The notes below the pieces were generated by a model that made no database searches, was not told the origin of the DNA, and saw nothing but the letters and a program-made list of their open reading frames with translations. Shown here in pieces: positions 16,844 through 24,396 of a stretch of 64,000 nt of DNA. Source of the stretch: Lysobacterales bacterium 66-474 (GTDB lineage: Bacteria > Pseudomonadota > Gammaproteobacteria > Xanthomonadales > Rhodanobacteraceae); the NCBI GenBank assembly GCA_001899805.1, contig MKWP01000014.1, forward strand, positions 310,001 through 374,000, given 5' to 3'. Within the stretch, counting starts at the first letter, position 1; each line of letters starts with the position of its first letter. Made by a program: the position numbers and the translations under genes.

Positions 16844-17530
16844 ATGGCAGGCACCTTGATACCACGCGGCTTCGACATGCAAGCCGCCGTGATCCACCTC
16901 GGCAAGCGCGACCGCAAGCTGGCAACGTGGATGCGCCGGATCGGCCCGATCGAGCGCGATTTCAACGAACGCTTCGACCCGGTCGATGCGCTGGCGCACT
17001 CGATCCTGTACCAGCAGCTTTCCGGCAAGGCCGCGGCGACCATCGCGGGCAGGGTGGAGGCGCTGATGCCGCGCGGGCACAAGATCACCGCGCGCGGACT
17101 CGATGCGGTGAACGACGAGTCCTTGCGCGGCGCGGGTGTGTCGCGCAACAAGGTCGCCGCGCTGCGCGACCTCGCGGAAAAATCGCACGCCGGCATCGTG
17201 CCGACGCCGGCGCAACTCGCGCGCATGCCCGACCAGGACCTGATCGATCATCTCATCCAGGTGCGCGGCATCGGCCGCTGGACCGTCGAGATGCTGCTGA
17301 TGTTCCGGCTCGGCCGTCCCGACGTGTTGCCGGTGCACGACCTCGGCATCCGCAAGGGCGCGCAGATCGTGCACCGTTTCCCGGAAATGCCCGACCCGCT
17401 GGCGTTGCAGGAATTCGGCGAACGCTGGGGCCCGTTCCGCACCCTCGCCAGTTTCTACCTGTGGCGCGTGGTGGAAGCCGCCAATCCGCCCAAGCCCAAC
17501 GCCAGGCCGGTGAAGCGTTCGCAGGATTGA
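16844..17530 (+). CDS. DNA-3-methyladenine glycosylase II family (HhH-GPD)
   Basis: 228 residues from ATG 16844, with TGAGGA at ideal spacing. This base-excision enzyme removes alkylated bases. The helix-hairpin-helix reads LIQVRGIGRWTVEMLLMF (about 143-160), and the following VLPVHDLGIRKG supplies the catalytic Asp of the GPD loop. HSILYQQLSGKAA earlier is the conserved helix of AlkA/Mag proteins. It is shorter than E. coli AlkA because the N-terminal TBP-like domain is missing, as in many bacterial MAG2-type enzymes. Confidence 0.93.
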   Translation: MAGTLIPRGFDMQAAVIHLGKRDRKLATWMRRIGPIERDFNERFDPVDALAHSILYQQLSGKAAATIAGRVEALMPRGHKITARGLDAVNDESLRGAGVSRNKVAALRDLAEKSHAGIVPTPAQLARMPDQDLIDHLIQVRGIGRWTVEMLLMFRLGRPDVLPVHDLGIRKGAQIVHRFPEMPDPLALQEFGERWGPFRTLASFYLWRVVEAANPPKPNARPVKRSQD

Positions 17531-17627
17531 CCTGATGGCCGGCGAATGGAAAGCGCGATGGTGATTTCTTCCACCGCGCACGCATTGAATCATTGATCGA
17601 GGTTTCAAGACCCCGAGGAGTGCTTCC

Positions 17628-17708
17628 ATGAAAGCTGATCAACTGTGCACTTCAAACTTGATGCTACGGCTTAACACCTTGAATGCTCGCACGCAACCAA
17701 CCGACTAG
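17628..17708 (+). pseudogene. 26-codon frame with strong ribosome site, probable truncated gene
   Basis: CCGAGGAG lies seven bases before ATG 17628, a textbook start. The frame MKADQLCTSNLMLRLN ends at TAG 17706-17708 after entering AT-richer DNA that also encodes the end of the minus-strand gene at 17664. The good start with no gene behind it suggests that the original coding sequence was cut off when the AT-richer patch arrived. It might instead be a genuine tiny protein. Confidence 0.3.
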
Positions 17709-18107
17709 GCCTGGCGGCATACAGAATGCGCCGTTGTTGCTGAGCGCGATAGTAATGCCGACTTCTGGATTGAGCATTGCAACAATCTTGCCTCCAACCT
17801 CGCGGATAGCCTTTTGCTCCTCTGATACTGAGAAGTTTTGCATGTGCTCGGAGATTGAAATGTACGGCTTGCCATCTTGGCGGTTGTGAAATACCTGAAA
17901 CCGAAAGTCGCTTGTCTTTGGCCCACTGTCTTTGGAATTGATCCGGATAAAAAAGTAGGTGTTGGCAAACCGCTCCCACGCTGGCGTGTAATCTTCGGTT
18001 GCTTTGCACGACATCAGGATGCCCTCAAAGTCGGCACCGGTTTGCGGAGCACTCGCAACGGAAGGTGGCACAGAAGGTTTTGTGGTACGCCGAAAGAAGT
18101 TCTTCAT
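17664..18107 (-). CDS. hypothetical protein in AT-richer patch
   Basis: 147 residues; I do not recognise the family. The N terminus is basic (MKNFFRRTTKPS) and no signal peptide or membrane helix is evident. The middle has FANTYFFIRINSKDSGPKTSDFRFQVFHNRQ and a YISISEHMQNFS strand-turn, followed by VGGKIVAMLNPEVGITIALS. Codon use is visibly less GC-biased than in its neighbours, and the region 17640-18200 is AT-richer overall, so recent transfer is likely. It points towards the AlkA-like gene and has no same-strand partner close by. Confidence 0.6.
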   Translation of the reverse strand: MKNFFRRTTKPSVPPSVASAPQTGADFEGILMSCKATEDYTPAWERFANTYFFIRINSKDSGPKTSDFRFQVFHNRQDGKPYISISEHMQNFSVSEEQKAIREVGGKIVAMLNPEVGITIALSNNGAFCMPPGLVGWLRASIQGVKP

Positions 18108-18512
18108 AAGCCCTAACGCTTAGTAGGTTTCAAATTGCAACATAACTCCGCAGCCTCACGCGACCGGGAGAGCCAGTACTGCAGGTTTACCCACGCGTGA
18201 ATCAATGGCTTGCGCCGCTCGCGCCGTCTAATTCCGCAGCCTGTTCTTGCAATCTTTCCGGAGCAGCGGCTGAACCCCGCCGCGATCTTCCTACTTTGAA
18301 GCGGGCCAAGCAAGCGTCGGCGGTGGCGCTGCGATGCATTTGTCGTTCTGCTGGCTGGCGTCACGTATCTTGGATGCTCGTGACGAGTTCGATCCAGTGT
18401 GCCAGCACCAATGCCATGGGCGAACCGGGGTTTTCGCGAGGTGCCGGGGGCATCTCGCGCCGGCGAGTGACCGGCCATGGATGGCCGGGCCGGCGCCACG
18501 CGCCATGGATGG
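18108..18512. other. gene-free rearranged spacer
   Basis: These 405 bases contain no convincing gene. They hold a 19-bp near-copy (18401-18419) of the 3' coding part of the VanY-like gene, two GCCATGGATGGC motifs (18473-18486 and 18502-18513) and short frames without ribosome sites. Base composition returns gradually from the AT-richer patch to the GC-rich background. It looks like a junction scar. Confidence 0.5.
18401..18419 (-). repeat. partial duplicate of the vanY-like gene end
   Basis: GCCAGCACCAATGCCATGG here matches 18536-18554 at 18 of 19 positions. On the minus strand both encode Pro-Trp-His-Trp-Cys-Trp in frame. The copy at 18536 is inside the carboxypeptidase gene; the one here, 135 bases further on, is not. 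This suggests that the gene end was duplicated or displaced. Confidence 0.6.
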
Positions 18513-18513
18513 C
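18473..18513. repeat. two GCCATGGATGGC motifs
   Basis: Near-palindromic 12-14 bp motifs occur at 18473-18486 (GGCCATGGATGGCC) and 18502-18513. The same motif recurs at 20179-20192 and, inverted, at 47514-47525 inside another repeat. All are intergenic or at gene ends, which suggests a small dispersed repeat. Confidence 0.5.
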
Positions 18514-19100
18514 TAATGCGACGATGTTCGGCGGCGCCAGCACCAATGCCACGGCTCATACGCGATCCCGTGCGCGTTGCCGCGCGGGTAGGACAGCGTG
18601 AAGCCGAAGTCGCGCGCGTGCCGGGTCAACCACGCGAACGCGGATGAGTGTTCGAATTCTTCTTCCAGCGCCGCGAAGCCGGGCGTGGTCAGGTCCAGGC
18701 AACGGCCGCTGTGGTGTTCGCTGTAGCCGGGCGCGGCGCTGACCCGCAGGATGTCGTCGATCGGCTGGCCGCGTGCGAGCTTGCGCTCGACGATGCCGAG
18801 CTGGTATTCGATCGAACGGAACGCCGAGACGACCTGCAGGTCGACGCCGTCGCGCGTGGCGCGCGCACGTATCGCGGCGAATGCGCGGGCGGCGCGCGGT
18901 TGCAGCCATTGTTCGCGCCCGTGCACGTCGCGGCCGATCGAAACCAGTCGCACGGGTTCGCGTTGCAGGCGCAGCTTGCGGGTGCGCCCGTAATCGCGCG
19001 GTACGCCGAGTGCGAAGGCGCGTTCCAGCAGCGCATGTCGCTCGGTGTCGTCGCGGCAACGCCGCGGCGCGAGCGCATCATTGCCGCTGCCGGTCGGCAT
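18513..19100 (-). CDS. D-alanyl-D-alanine carboxypeptidase, VanY family
   Basis: 195 residues from ATG 19100. The M15B/VanY motifs are present: SAFRSIEYQ, the zinc site SEHHSGRCLDL (S-x-H-x-x-G-x-x-x-D) at about 131-141, and EPWHW near the end. Such enzymes trim the terminal D-Ala of peptidoglycan stems. No signal peptide is visible from this start, so export is unclear. The ending after WHW (CWRRRTSSH) is unusual, and the 3' end is partly duplicated downstream, so the natural C terminus may have been altered. It is the last gene of the SPFH run. Confidence 0.85.
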   Translation of the reverse strand: MPTGSGNDALAPRRCRDDTERHALLERAFALGVPRDYGRTRKLRLQREPVRLVSIGRDVHGREQWLQPRAARAFAAIRARATRDGVDLQVVSAFRSIEYQLGIVERKLARGQPIDDILRVSAAPGYSEHHSGRCLDLTTPGFAALEEEFEHSSAFAWLTRHARDFGFTLSYPRGNAHGIAYEPWHWCWRRRTSSH

Positions 19101-19174
19101 GCCCGTTGTCCGCGGGGATCGGCACGATGCGTCCGGCGGGCCGGGTGTAGCGGCTGGATCGCGGTTGCGGATTC

Positions 19175-19666
19175 TCAGCCACCGGATGTCGGTGCGGAAC
19201 CGGAAGGCACGGCGGCGGGACGCAGGAAGAATCCCGCGACCTTGCCGTCGGCATCGCAGGCCACCTGTGCGTTGACGCCGCCCTTCTCGAATTGCAATGG
19301 CAGGGTGATGACGGCATAACCCTCGTACATCATGTTCTGCGGCGTGCCGTGGCCCTGCAGTTTGCCGGCCTGTTCGCCGACCTGTTTCCAGACTGCACCG
19401 AGTCTGTCGGCGTCGAGATTGGCCTGCATGTTCGCATCGAAATCCGCGGTGGCCGCCTTGGCGTCGCCTTTTTCCAGGTTGTCGACCAGGGCGTTGGCAG
19501 CGTTGGTGCAAGCCTCGATCCGGGCGGCATCGGCCTGGCCGGCGACCGCGTTCGCGTGTGCCTTGGGCGCGGGGTGGGGACGGGCGCTGGCCGCCGGATG
19601 CTGCGCGGCCGCGAATGTCGAGCCGGCCAGGATCAGCAGGGTTGCGGCAAGAAGTACGCGTGGCAT
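19175..19666 (-). CDS. exported DUF3887-like protein
   Basis: 163 residues with AAGGAG eight bases before ATG 19666. A signal peptide covers about 1-21 (LLAATLLILAGSTFAAAQ). The mature part begins with a Pro/His/Ala-rich stretch and continues as a helical-then-beta domain containing ALVDNLEKGDAKAATADFD and GTPQNMMYEGYAVITLPLQF, the pattern of the DUF3887 domain often fused to hydrolases. It is probably periplasmic with unknown function. It lies between the DUF4177 gene and the VanY-like gene on the same strand. Confidence 0.7.
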   Translation of the reverse strand: MPRVLLAATLLILAGSTFAAAQHPAASARPHPAPKAHANAVAGQADAARIEACTNAANALVDNLEKGDAKAATADFDANMQANLDADRLGAVWKQVGEQAGKLQGHGTPQNMMYEGYAVITLPLQFEKGGVNAQVACDADGKVAGFFLRPAAVPSGSAPTSGG

Positions 19667-19759
19667 GGAAAGCTCCTTCGTGGCAGACCACAGGTGCAGG
19701 TCGAGTCTATAGGTGGATCGATGTTGCGATCGTGGCGGTTCGCGGCGCTGCGAGGTTCG

Positions 19760-19945
19760 TCACGTCGGGCGCTTGAAATACAGGACCGTGAAGCGGGCCC
19801 CGTAAGCATGCATGGTCGACACGAGTTCCCAGCCGCTGCGGCCGGCTTCGTTCAGCGCGGTTTGCAGTGCATCGGGATTGTCGCGCCCCCACATGTCGGT
19901 CTTCACTTGAATGACCTTGTATTGCCAACCCTGCGTCACGGCCAT
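19760..19945 (-). CDS. DUF4177-like small protein
   Basis: 61 residues. The sequence QGWQYKVIQVKTDMWG, a helix LQTALNEAGRSGWELVSTM and a final strand FTVLYFKRP match the short DUF4177 fold, where a Gly-Trp-Glu motif is invariant. The family's role is unknown. It lies 18 bases after the ribbon-helix-helix-like gene and is probably co-transcribed. Confidence 0.8.
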   Translation of the reverse strand: MAVTQGWQYKVIQVKTDMWGRDNPDALQTALNEAGRSGWELVSTMHAYGARFTVLYFKRPT

Positions 19946-19963
19946 GTCGCTTCTCCTCTCGTG

Positions 19964-20152
19964 TCACGGTTTCTTCGACGTCGGTTCCGGCTTCAGGCGC
20001 CCCGCCTTGCGCAGCGCGTCGCGCAGCACGTATTCGATCTGCGCGTTCAGTGAACGCAGCTCGTCGTTCGACCAGCGCTGCATCGCTTCCAGCACCGCCG
20101 CGTTGATGCGCAGCGGGTAGGCTTTCTTGCCCTTGTCGGTGCTCATTTGCAT
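19964..20152 (-). CDS. small Arc-like (ribbon-helix-helix) protein
   Basis: 62 residues; ATG 20152 or 20146 could start it and neither has a strong ribosome site. KKAYPLRINAAVLEAMQRWS followed by LRSLNAQIEYVLRDALRKAG is the usual strand-helix-helix of Arc/MetJ-type DNA-binding proteins, with a basic tail. Proteins like this commonly sit beside SPFH and DUF4177 genes. It could regulate the run through the palindrome at 21112-21130, which is inference. Confidence 0.72.
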   Translation of the reverse strand: MQMSTDKGKKAYPLRINAAVLEAMQRWSNDELRSLNAQIEYVLRDALRKAGRLKPEPTSKKP

Positions 20153-20219
20153 CAGGACGCGCGCTGTCGTGGAAAGTCGGCCATGGATGGCCGGTTTTGA
20201 TCCTCGTGATCAGGGATGA

Positions 20220-21086
20220 TCACTGATACAAGGTGCCGGTGTTGAGCACGGGCTGGGTGCCTCGCTCGCCGCACAGCACCACCAGCAGGTTGGACACCAT
20301 CGCGGCCCGGCGTTCCTCGTCCAGTTCCACGATGTGTTGTTCGCTCAACTGCGCCAGCGCCATCTGCACCATGCTGACCGCGCCTTCGACGATCCGGGTG
20401 CGTGCGGCGATGATCGCGCCGGCCTGCTGGCGTTGCAGCATCGCCTGCGCGATTTCCTGCGCGTAGGCGAGGTGGCTGATGCGCGCCTCCAGCACCTCGA
20501 CGCCGGCCTTGCCGAGGCGTTCCTGGATCTGTTCGCACAGGTGCCGGGTGATCTCGTCGCCGTGGCTGCGCAAGGAAGGCTTGCCGTCCTCGTGCGAATC
20601 GTAGGGGTAGTTTTGCGCCATCTGCCGCAGTGCCGATTCGCTCTGGATGTGCACGTAGTTTTCGTAGTCGTCCACCTGGAACACGGCCTCGGCGGTGTCC
20701 ACCACCTGCCACACGATCACCGCGGCGATTTCGATGGGATTGCCATCGGCATCGTTGACCTTGAGCCTGGACGATTCGAAGTTGCGCACGCGCAGGCTCA
20801 CCGCGCGCTTGCTGTAGAACGGGTTGGTGCAGCGCAAGCCGGTTTCGCGCGCGGTGCCGGCGTAACGGCCGAACAGCAGCATCACCACGCCCTGGTTCGG
20901 TTGCACCTGGAAGAAACCGCGGCACAGGAATGCGACGACCGCGAACACGATCACCGCGACCACGATGGCGGGGATCATGTTGTGGCTGGCACCCCACACG
21001 AACAGCGCGGCGCAGCCGAGGAACAGCAACACGAACAACACGGCAATGGGGATGCCGGACAGCGAGGAAGCCCTGGTTTCGTTCAT
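20220..21086 (-). CDS. SPFH/Band 7 domain membrane protein
   Basis: 288 residues. Two adjacent hydrophobic segments (about 12-33 and 38-58) anchor the N terminus. The SPFH domain follows from [21 protein letters not shown] to about residue 200, with [20 protein letters not shown] and [20 protein letters not shown] as the typical strands. A coiled helix [23 protein letters not shown] precedes the end. Such proteins form flotillin/stomatin-like membrane scaffolds. CCGGAGACTCCC precedes ATG 21086. Transcription probably starts from the operator-containing promoter at 21111-21139. Confidence 0.9.
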   Translation of the reverse strand: MNETRASSLSGIPIAVLFVLLFLGCAALFVWGASHNMIPAIVVAVIVFAVVAFLCRGFFQVQPNQGVVMLLFGRYAGTARETGLRCTNPFYSKRAVSLRVRNFESSRLKVNDADGNPIEIAAVIVWQVVDTAEAVFQVDDYENYVHIQSESALRQMAQNYPYDSHEDGKPSLRSHGDEITRHLCEQIQERLGKAGVEVLEARISHLAYAQEIAQAMLQRQQAGAIIAARTRIVEGAVSMVQMALAQLSEQHIVELDEERRAAMVSNLLVVLCGERGTQPVLNTGTLYQ

Positions 21087-21110
21087 GGGAGTCTCCGGGT
21101 TTGTGGCAAT

Positions 21111-21139
21111 AAGATATCATTGTGATATCTACCGTGCAA
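21111..21139 (-). promoter_or_regulatory. promoter of the SPFH operon
   Basis: On the minus strand TTGCAC (21139-21134) and TATCTT (21116-21111) are separated by 17 bases, a plausible sigma-70 promoter about 25 bases upstream of the SPFH start. Confidence 0.6.
21112..21130. promoter_or_regulatory. perfect 8-3-8 palindrome overlapping the SPFH promoter
   Basis: AGATATCA-TTG-TGATATCT is a perfect inverted repeat lying in the spacer and -10 region of the predicted promoter. A dimeric repressor bound here would block RNA polymerase. The regulator is not identified. Confidence 0.7.
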
Positions 21140-21214
21140 GCATGGACGCCACGGCTTGTGCGTGGCGGGGATGGTTAGAATCACCGCCACGGGATTGAAT
21201 GGAGAAGCATCGAG

Positions 21215-22723
21215 ATGAACGCAGCAGGCACGCCCGGTTGGTCACTGATCGCGGTCGAGATACTCGCTTCGATCGTGTTGTTGCTGCTGCTGGTCGGGCT
21301 GGCGTTGGCGGCGGCATTGTTCGTCTACGACCGCCTGCAAACCCGCAACGCGATCCTGCGCAACTACCCGGTGATCGGTCATTCGCGCAAACTGCTGCAG
21401 CACTTCGGCGTGTTCTTCCGGCGGTATTTCTCGGCGTTCGATCGCGAGGAACTGCCGTTCAATCGCGCCGAACGGGTCTGGGTGCATCGCGCCTCGGTCA
21501 ACACGGACAACACCCGTGCGTTCGGTTCGACCCGCGACCTGCGCGTCGAGGGCGTGCCGTTCTTCGTCAACGCGCCTTTCCCGGATCTCGGCGGGGAGTC
21601 CGCCGAACCGATACCGCTGCTGATCGGTCCGCATGCGCGCAAACCGTATTCGCACGCCGCGTTTTTCAACATTTCGGCGATGAGTTTCGGCGCGCTGTCG
21701 GCGCCGGCGGTGCGCGCGCTGTCGCGCGGCGCCGCCAAGGCCGGCATCTGGCTGGATACCGGCGAGGGCGGGCTCGCGCCGTACCACCTGGAAGGCGATT
21801 GCGACGTCGTGTTCGAGATCGGTACCGCGAAGTACGGCGTGCGCACGCCGGACGGGCGCCTCGACGACGACAAGCTGCGCGCGATTTGCGCGCACGAGCA
21901 GGTGAAGATGGTCAGCATCAAGCTGTCGCAGGGCGCCAAGCCTGGACTCGGCGGCCTGCTGCCGGGCGCCAAGGTGACGCCGGAAATCGCGGCCATCCGC
22001 GGCATCCCGGTGGGCGTGGATTCGATCAGCCCCAACCGCCACCCGGAAATCGGCAATGTCGAACAGTTGCTGGATTTCGTCGGGCACGTGCGCGGGGTGA
22101 GCGGCTTGCCGGTCGGTTTCAAGGCCGTGCTCGGCGGCATCGAATGGATCCGCGAACTGTGCACGGAAGTGCACCGGCGCGGCCTCGAGAGCGCGCCCGA
22201 TTTCATCATCGTCGATGGTTCCGAAGGCGGCACCGGCGCCTCGCCGCAGACGTTGATGGAAGGGGTCGGCTTGCCGTTGCGCGAATCGCTGCCGATGCTG
22301 GTGGATGTCCTGGTCGAACAGGGCCTGCGCGAACGCATCAGGGTGATCTGCGCGGGCAAGTGCGTGACCGCCTACGAAGTCGCGTGGGCGTTGGCGATGG
22401 GCGCGGACTTCGTTAACTCCGCGCGTGGCTTCATGTTCGCGCTGGGCTGCATCCAGGCCATGCGCTGCAACCGCAACACCTGTCCGACCGGCATCACGAC
22501 GCACGACCCGCGCCTGCAACGCGGGCTGGTGGTGACCGACAAGGCAGAACGCGTGGCCAACTACGCGCGCAACCTGATGCACGAGGTCGGCATCATCGCG
22601 CACAGTTGCGGCGCGGGCGATCCGCGCGGCCTGCGCCGCGAACATTGCCGGGTGGTGGTGGACGACGGTTTGTCGCGTTCGCTGCAGGACCTGCACCCGT
22701 ATCCGCGGGTGCAGGCCGGATGA
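21215..22723 (+). CDS. FMN-binding glutamate synthase-like oxidoreductase
   Basis: 502 residues. An N-terminal membrane segment (about 8-33) is followed by the GltB-like FMN barrel. Visible marks are FNISAMSFGALSAPAVRALSRGA (about 151-173), DTGEGGLAPYH, IKLSQGAKPGLGG and IVDGSEGGTGASP for phosphate binding, plus the cysteine cluster CIQAMRCNRNTCPTGI typical of the iron-sulphur site. There is no amidotransferase domain, so it is a stand-alone synthase-like domain rather than GltB. The acceptor is unknown. GGAGAAG precedes the ATG. It is divergent from the SPFH operon. Confidence 0.9.
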   Translation: MNAAGTPGWSLIAVEILASIVLLLLLVGLALAAALFVYDRLQTRNAILRNYPVIGHSRKLLQHFGVFFRRYFSAFDREELPFNRAERVWVHRASVNTDNTRAFGSTRDLRVEGVPFFVNAPFPDLGGESAEPIPLLIGPHARKPYSHAAFFNISAMSFGALSAPAVRALSRGAAKAGIWLDTGEGGLAPYHLEGDCDVVFEIGTAKYGVRTPDGRLDDDKLRAICAHEQVKMVSIKLSQGAKPGLGGLLPGAKVTPEIAAIRGIPVGVDSISPNRHPEIGNVEQLLDFVGHVRGVSGLPVGFKAVLGGIEWIRELCTEVHRRGLESAPDFIIVDGSEGGTGASPQTLMEGVGLPLRESLPMLVDVLVEQGLRERIRVICAGKCVTAYEVAWALAMGADFVNSARGFMFALGCIQAMRCNRNTCPTGITTHDPRLQRGLVVTDKAERVANYARNLMHEVGIIAHSCGAGDPRGLRREHCRVVVDDGLSRSLQDLHPYPRVQAG

Positions 22724-22731
22724 GGCAACAC

Positions 22732-23223
22732 TCAGGATGCGGGCGCGGCGGCACCCGCGGGCGGCCTGGCGACCGTTTCCTGCGACGACACCGCGCGCCA
22801 GTCGCCGTCGATGCACGCGAAGACGTCGCTGAACGACACCTCGGCGGTCCAGCCTTGCGCGCTGGAATGCACCCGGTTGGTGCCGGTCGCAACCGCGGTG
22901 TCGCCCCATGTGCGAACCTGCAACGCGCTGATGCGTTGCGTCTTGCCGGCGTCGGGCCGCAACGCGTCGAGCAGCGCCTGCTTGTCGCGCCGGTGGCCCT
23001 GCCAGTCGATGTCCACGTAATCGTCGGCCAGGATGGCGGCAAGGCCGCGCCGGTCGCCGTGCGCGATGTCCGCGATCCAGCGCCGTTCGAGCCGCGCGAT
23101 GTCCGATCGATCCTTCGCGGCATCGACCTTGCAGGACGCAGCATGCGCGTGCGCCACGGACACCGAAGGCATCGCGACCAGTGCCAGCACAGTCGCCGCC
23201 AGCAGCAACCCGGGATTCGTCAT
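22732..23223 (-). CDS. exported NTF2-like (SnoaL/DUF4440) protein
   Basis: 163 residues. A signal peptide spans about 1-28 (LLLAATVLALVAMPSVSVAHA). The remaining domain has the DUF4440 pattern: IARLERRWIADIAHGDRRGLAAILADDYVDIDWQG read over residues about 43-77, then a closing beta sheet with WGDTAVATGT and DGDWRAVSSQ. Its ATG shares ATGA with the bpt stop, so translation is coupled. Function unknown. Confidence 0.8.
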   Translation of the reverse strand: MTNPGLLLAATVLALVAMPSVSVAHAHAASCKVDAAKDRSDIARLERRWIADIAHGDRRGLAAILADDYVDIDWQGHRRDKQALLDALRPDAGKTQRISALQVRTWGDTAVATGTNRVHSSAQGWTAEVSFSDVFACIDGDWRAVSSQETVARPPAGAAAPAS

Positions 23224-23945
23224 TCGGCGTGGCCGGCGTGCAACGACGTCCAGCCGCCCGGGCCGAGCACCTGCAGTCCGTCGAAGCGCGACTTGTAGCC
23301 CATCTTGGGGTGGTTCGCGATCCAGTAGCCGAGGTACAGGTGCGGCAGGCCTCGACTGCGCGCGAATTCGATCTGGCGCAGGATCGCGTAGGTGCCCAGT
23401 CCGCGCCTCGGCAACTCGGGATCGAAGAACGTGTACACCGCGGACAGGCCGGTTTCGCAGACGTCGGTGACGGCCACCGCGACCAATTTTTCCGCGAGGC
23501 GGAACTCCAGGAACACGGTGGGGCTCCACGGCGCGGTGAGGAAATGCGAGAAATCCTCGTCGCTGGCTTCGTCCATCCCGCCGCCCGGGTGGCGCGCGCG
23601 CAGGTAGCGCGAGTACAAGGCCTGGCGTTCGCCGGTCAGTCCGGGTTCGCACTCGGTCATCTCGATGTCGTGGTTGACCGCGAGGCAGCGGCGCTGGCTG
23701 CGGTTCGGCGTGAAGGTGGCCACCTCGATCCGGCAGGGTTCGCAGGCGTGGCAGCGCGGACAGTGCGGGTGGTAGATGTGGCCGCCGGCACGGCGGAAGC
23801 CGCGCGCCAGCGACAACGCGTACAGCTTGGGCAGGTTCGGCGCGGCCGGGTCGAGCACCAGGTTCTGCGCGGTGCGCGCACGGAAGTAGCCGCAGGCATG
23901 CGGCAGGGTCTGGAACAGGCGGACGCGTTCGCTGCGCAGGGTCAT
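23220..23945 (-). CDS. bpt: aspartate/glutamate leucyltransferase
   Basis: 241 residues, usual length. Bpt transfers Leu or Phe to N-terminal Asp or Glu of proteins and feeds them to ClpAP by the N-end rule. Family marks include the N-terminal HACGYFRARTAQNLVLDP, the Cys-rich block CPRCHACEPCRI (about 62-73) and GLSAVYTFFDPELPRRGLGTYAILRQIE, followed by YLGYWIANHPKMGYK. It follows the DUF2007-like gene by seven bases and overlaps the NTF2-like gene. Confidence 0.95.
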   Translation of the reverse strand: MTLRSERVRLFQTLPHACGYFRARTAQNLVLDPAAPNLPKLYALSLARGFRRAGGHIYHPHCPRCHACEPCRIEVATFTPNRSQRRCLAVNHDIEMTECEPGLTGERQALYSRYLRARHPGGGMDEASDEDFSHFLTAPWSPTVFLEFRLAEKLVAVAVTDVCETGLSAVYTFFDPELPRRGLGTYAILRQIEFARSRGLPHLYLGYWIANHPKMGYKSRFDGLQVLGPGGWTSLHAGHAE

Positions 23946-23952
23946 TGCGGCG

Positions 23953-24345
23953 TCACCACACTGAAATCAGCTTTGCTCCGTAGATGGCGACGGCGATGCA
24001 CACCGCGACCAGCACCGCTGTGCGGATGCGGGCCGCGATTTGCGCGGGACCGCGGCCGCCGGTTTTCCGGAAACGGAAGGCGGCAAGGTCTTCGGCGTAA
24101 CGCGTCACCGGCTCGATGCCGATGTCGCGCATCAGCTTGCGCGCGCGGGTGTGGTCGCCGGCGTGGGTGACCCACACCGCCGGCCAGCTGTCGCTGGCGC
24201 CGGGGCGGGCATAGGAAAACTGCTTGTAGCTCTTGCTGTCGTAGGCGCGACGGTTGGTGACGCGGGTGGCGATGCCGTGCTCGGCCATCACCGCGACCAG
24301 CCGTTCGACGTTTTCGATGCGGGGCGAGGAATAGATGTGGCGCAT
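23953..24345 (-). CDS. DUF2007-like protein with C-terminal membrane segment
   Basis: 130 residues. It starts MRHIYSSPRIENVERLVAVM and has an alternating strand-helix pattern (GIATRVTNRRAYD, WVTHAGDHTRARKLMRDIG) like the DUF2007 ferredoxin-like fold. A single membrane helix lies at about 108-125 (TAVLVAVCIAVAIYGAKL). Similar Xanthomonas proteins carry the loose label pathogenicity-like. It lies between tesB and bpt in one tight minus-strand run; no function can be assigned. Confidence 0.65.
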   Translation of the reverse strand: MRHIYSSPRIENVERLVAVMAEHGIATRVTNRRAYDSKSYKQFSYARPGASDSWPAVWVTHAGDHTRARKLMRDIGIEPVTRYAEDLAAFRFRKTGGRGPAQIAARIRTAVLVAVCIAVAIYGAKLISVW

Positions 24346-24396
24346 GCGGAGAGTTTACGACAGCCGCGGCCCGGCGTGGTTATGCGGGCGTTGCGT

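Noticed and set aside
18513-19691. 392-residue minus-strand frame as one carboxypeptidase
   Set aside because: The upstream half overlaps the DUF3887-like gene, which has its own ribosome site and signal peptide; VanY similarity begins near ATG 19100.
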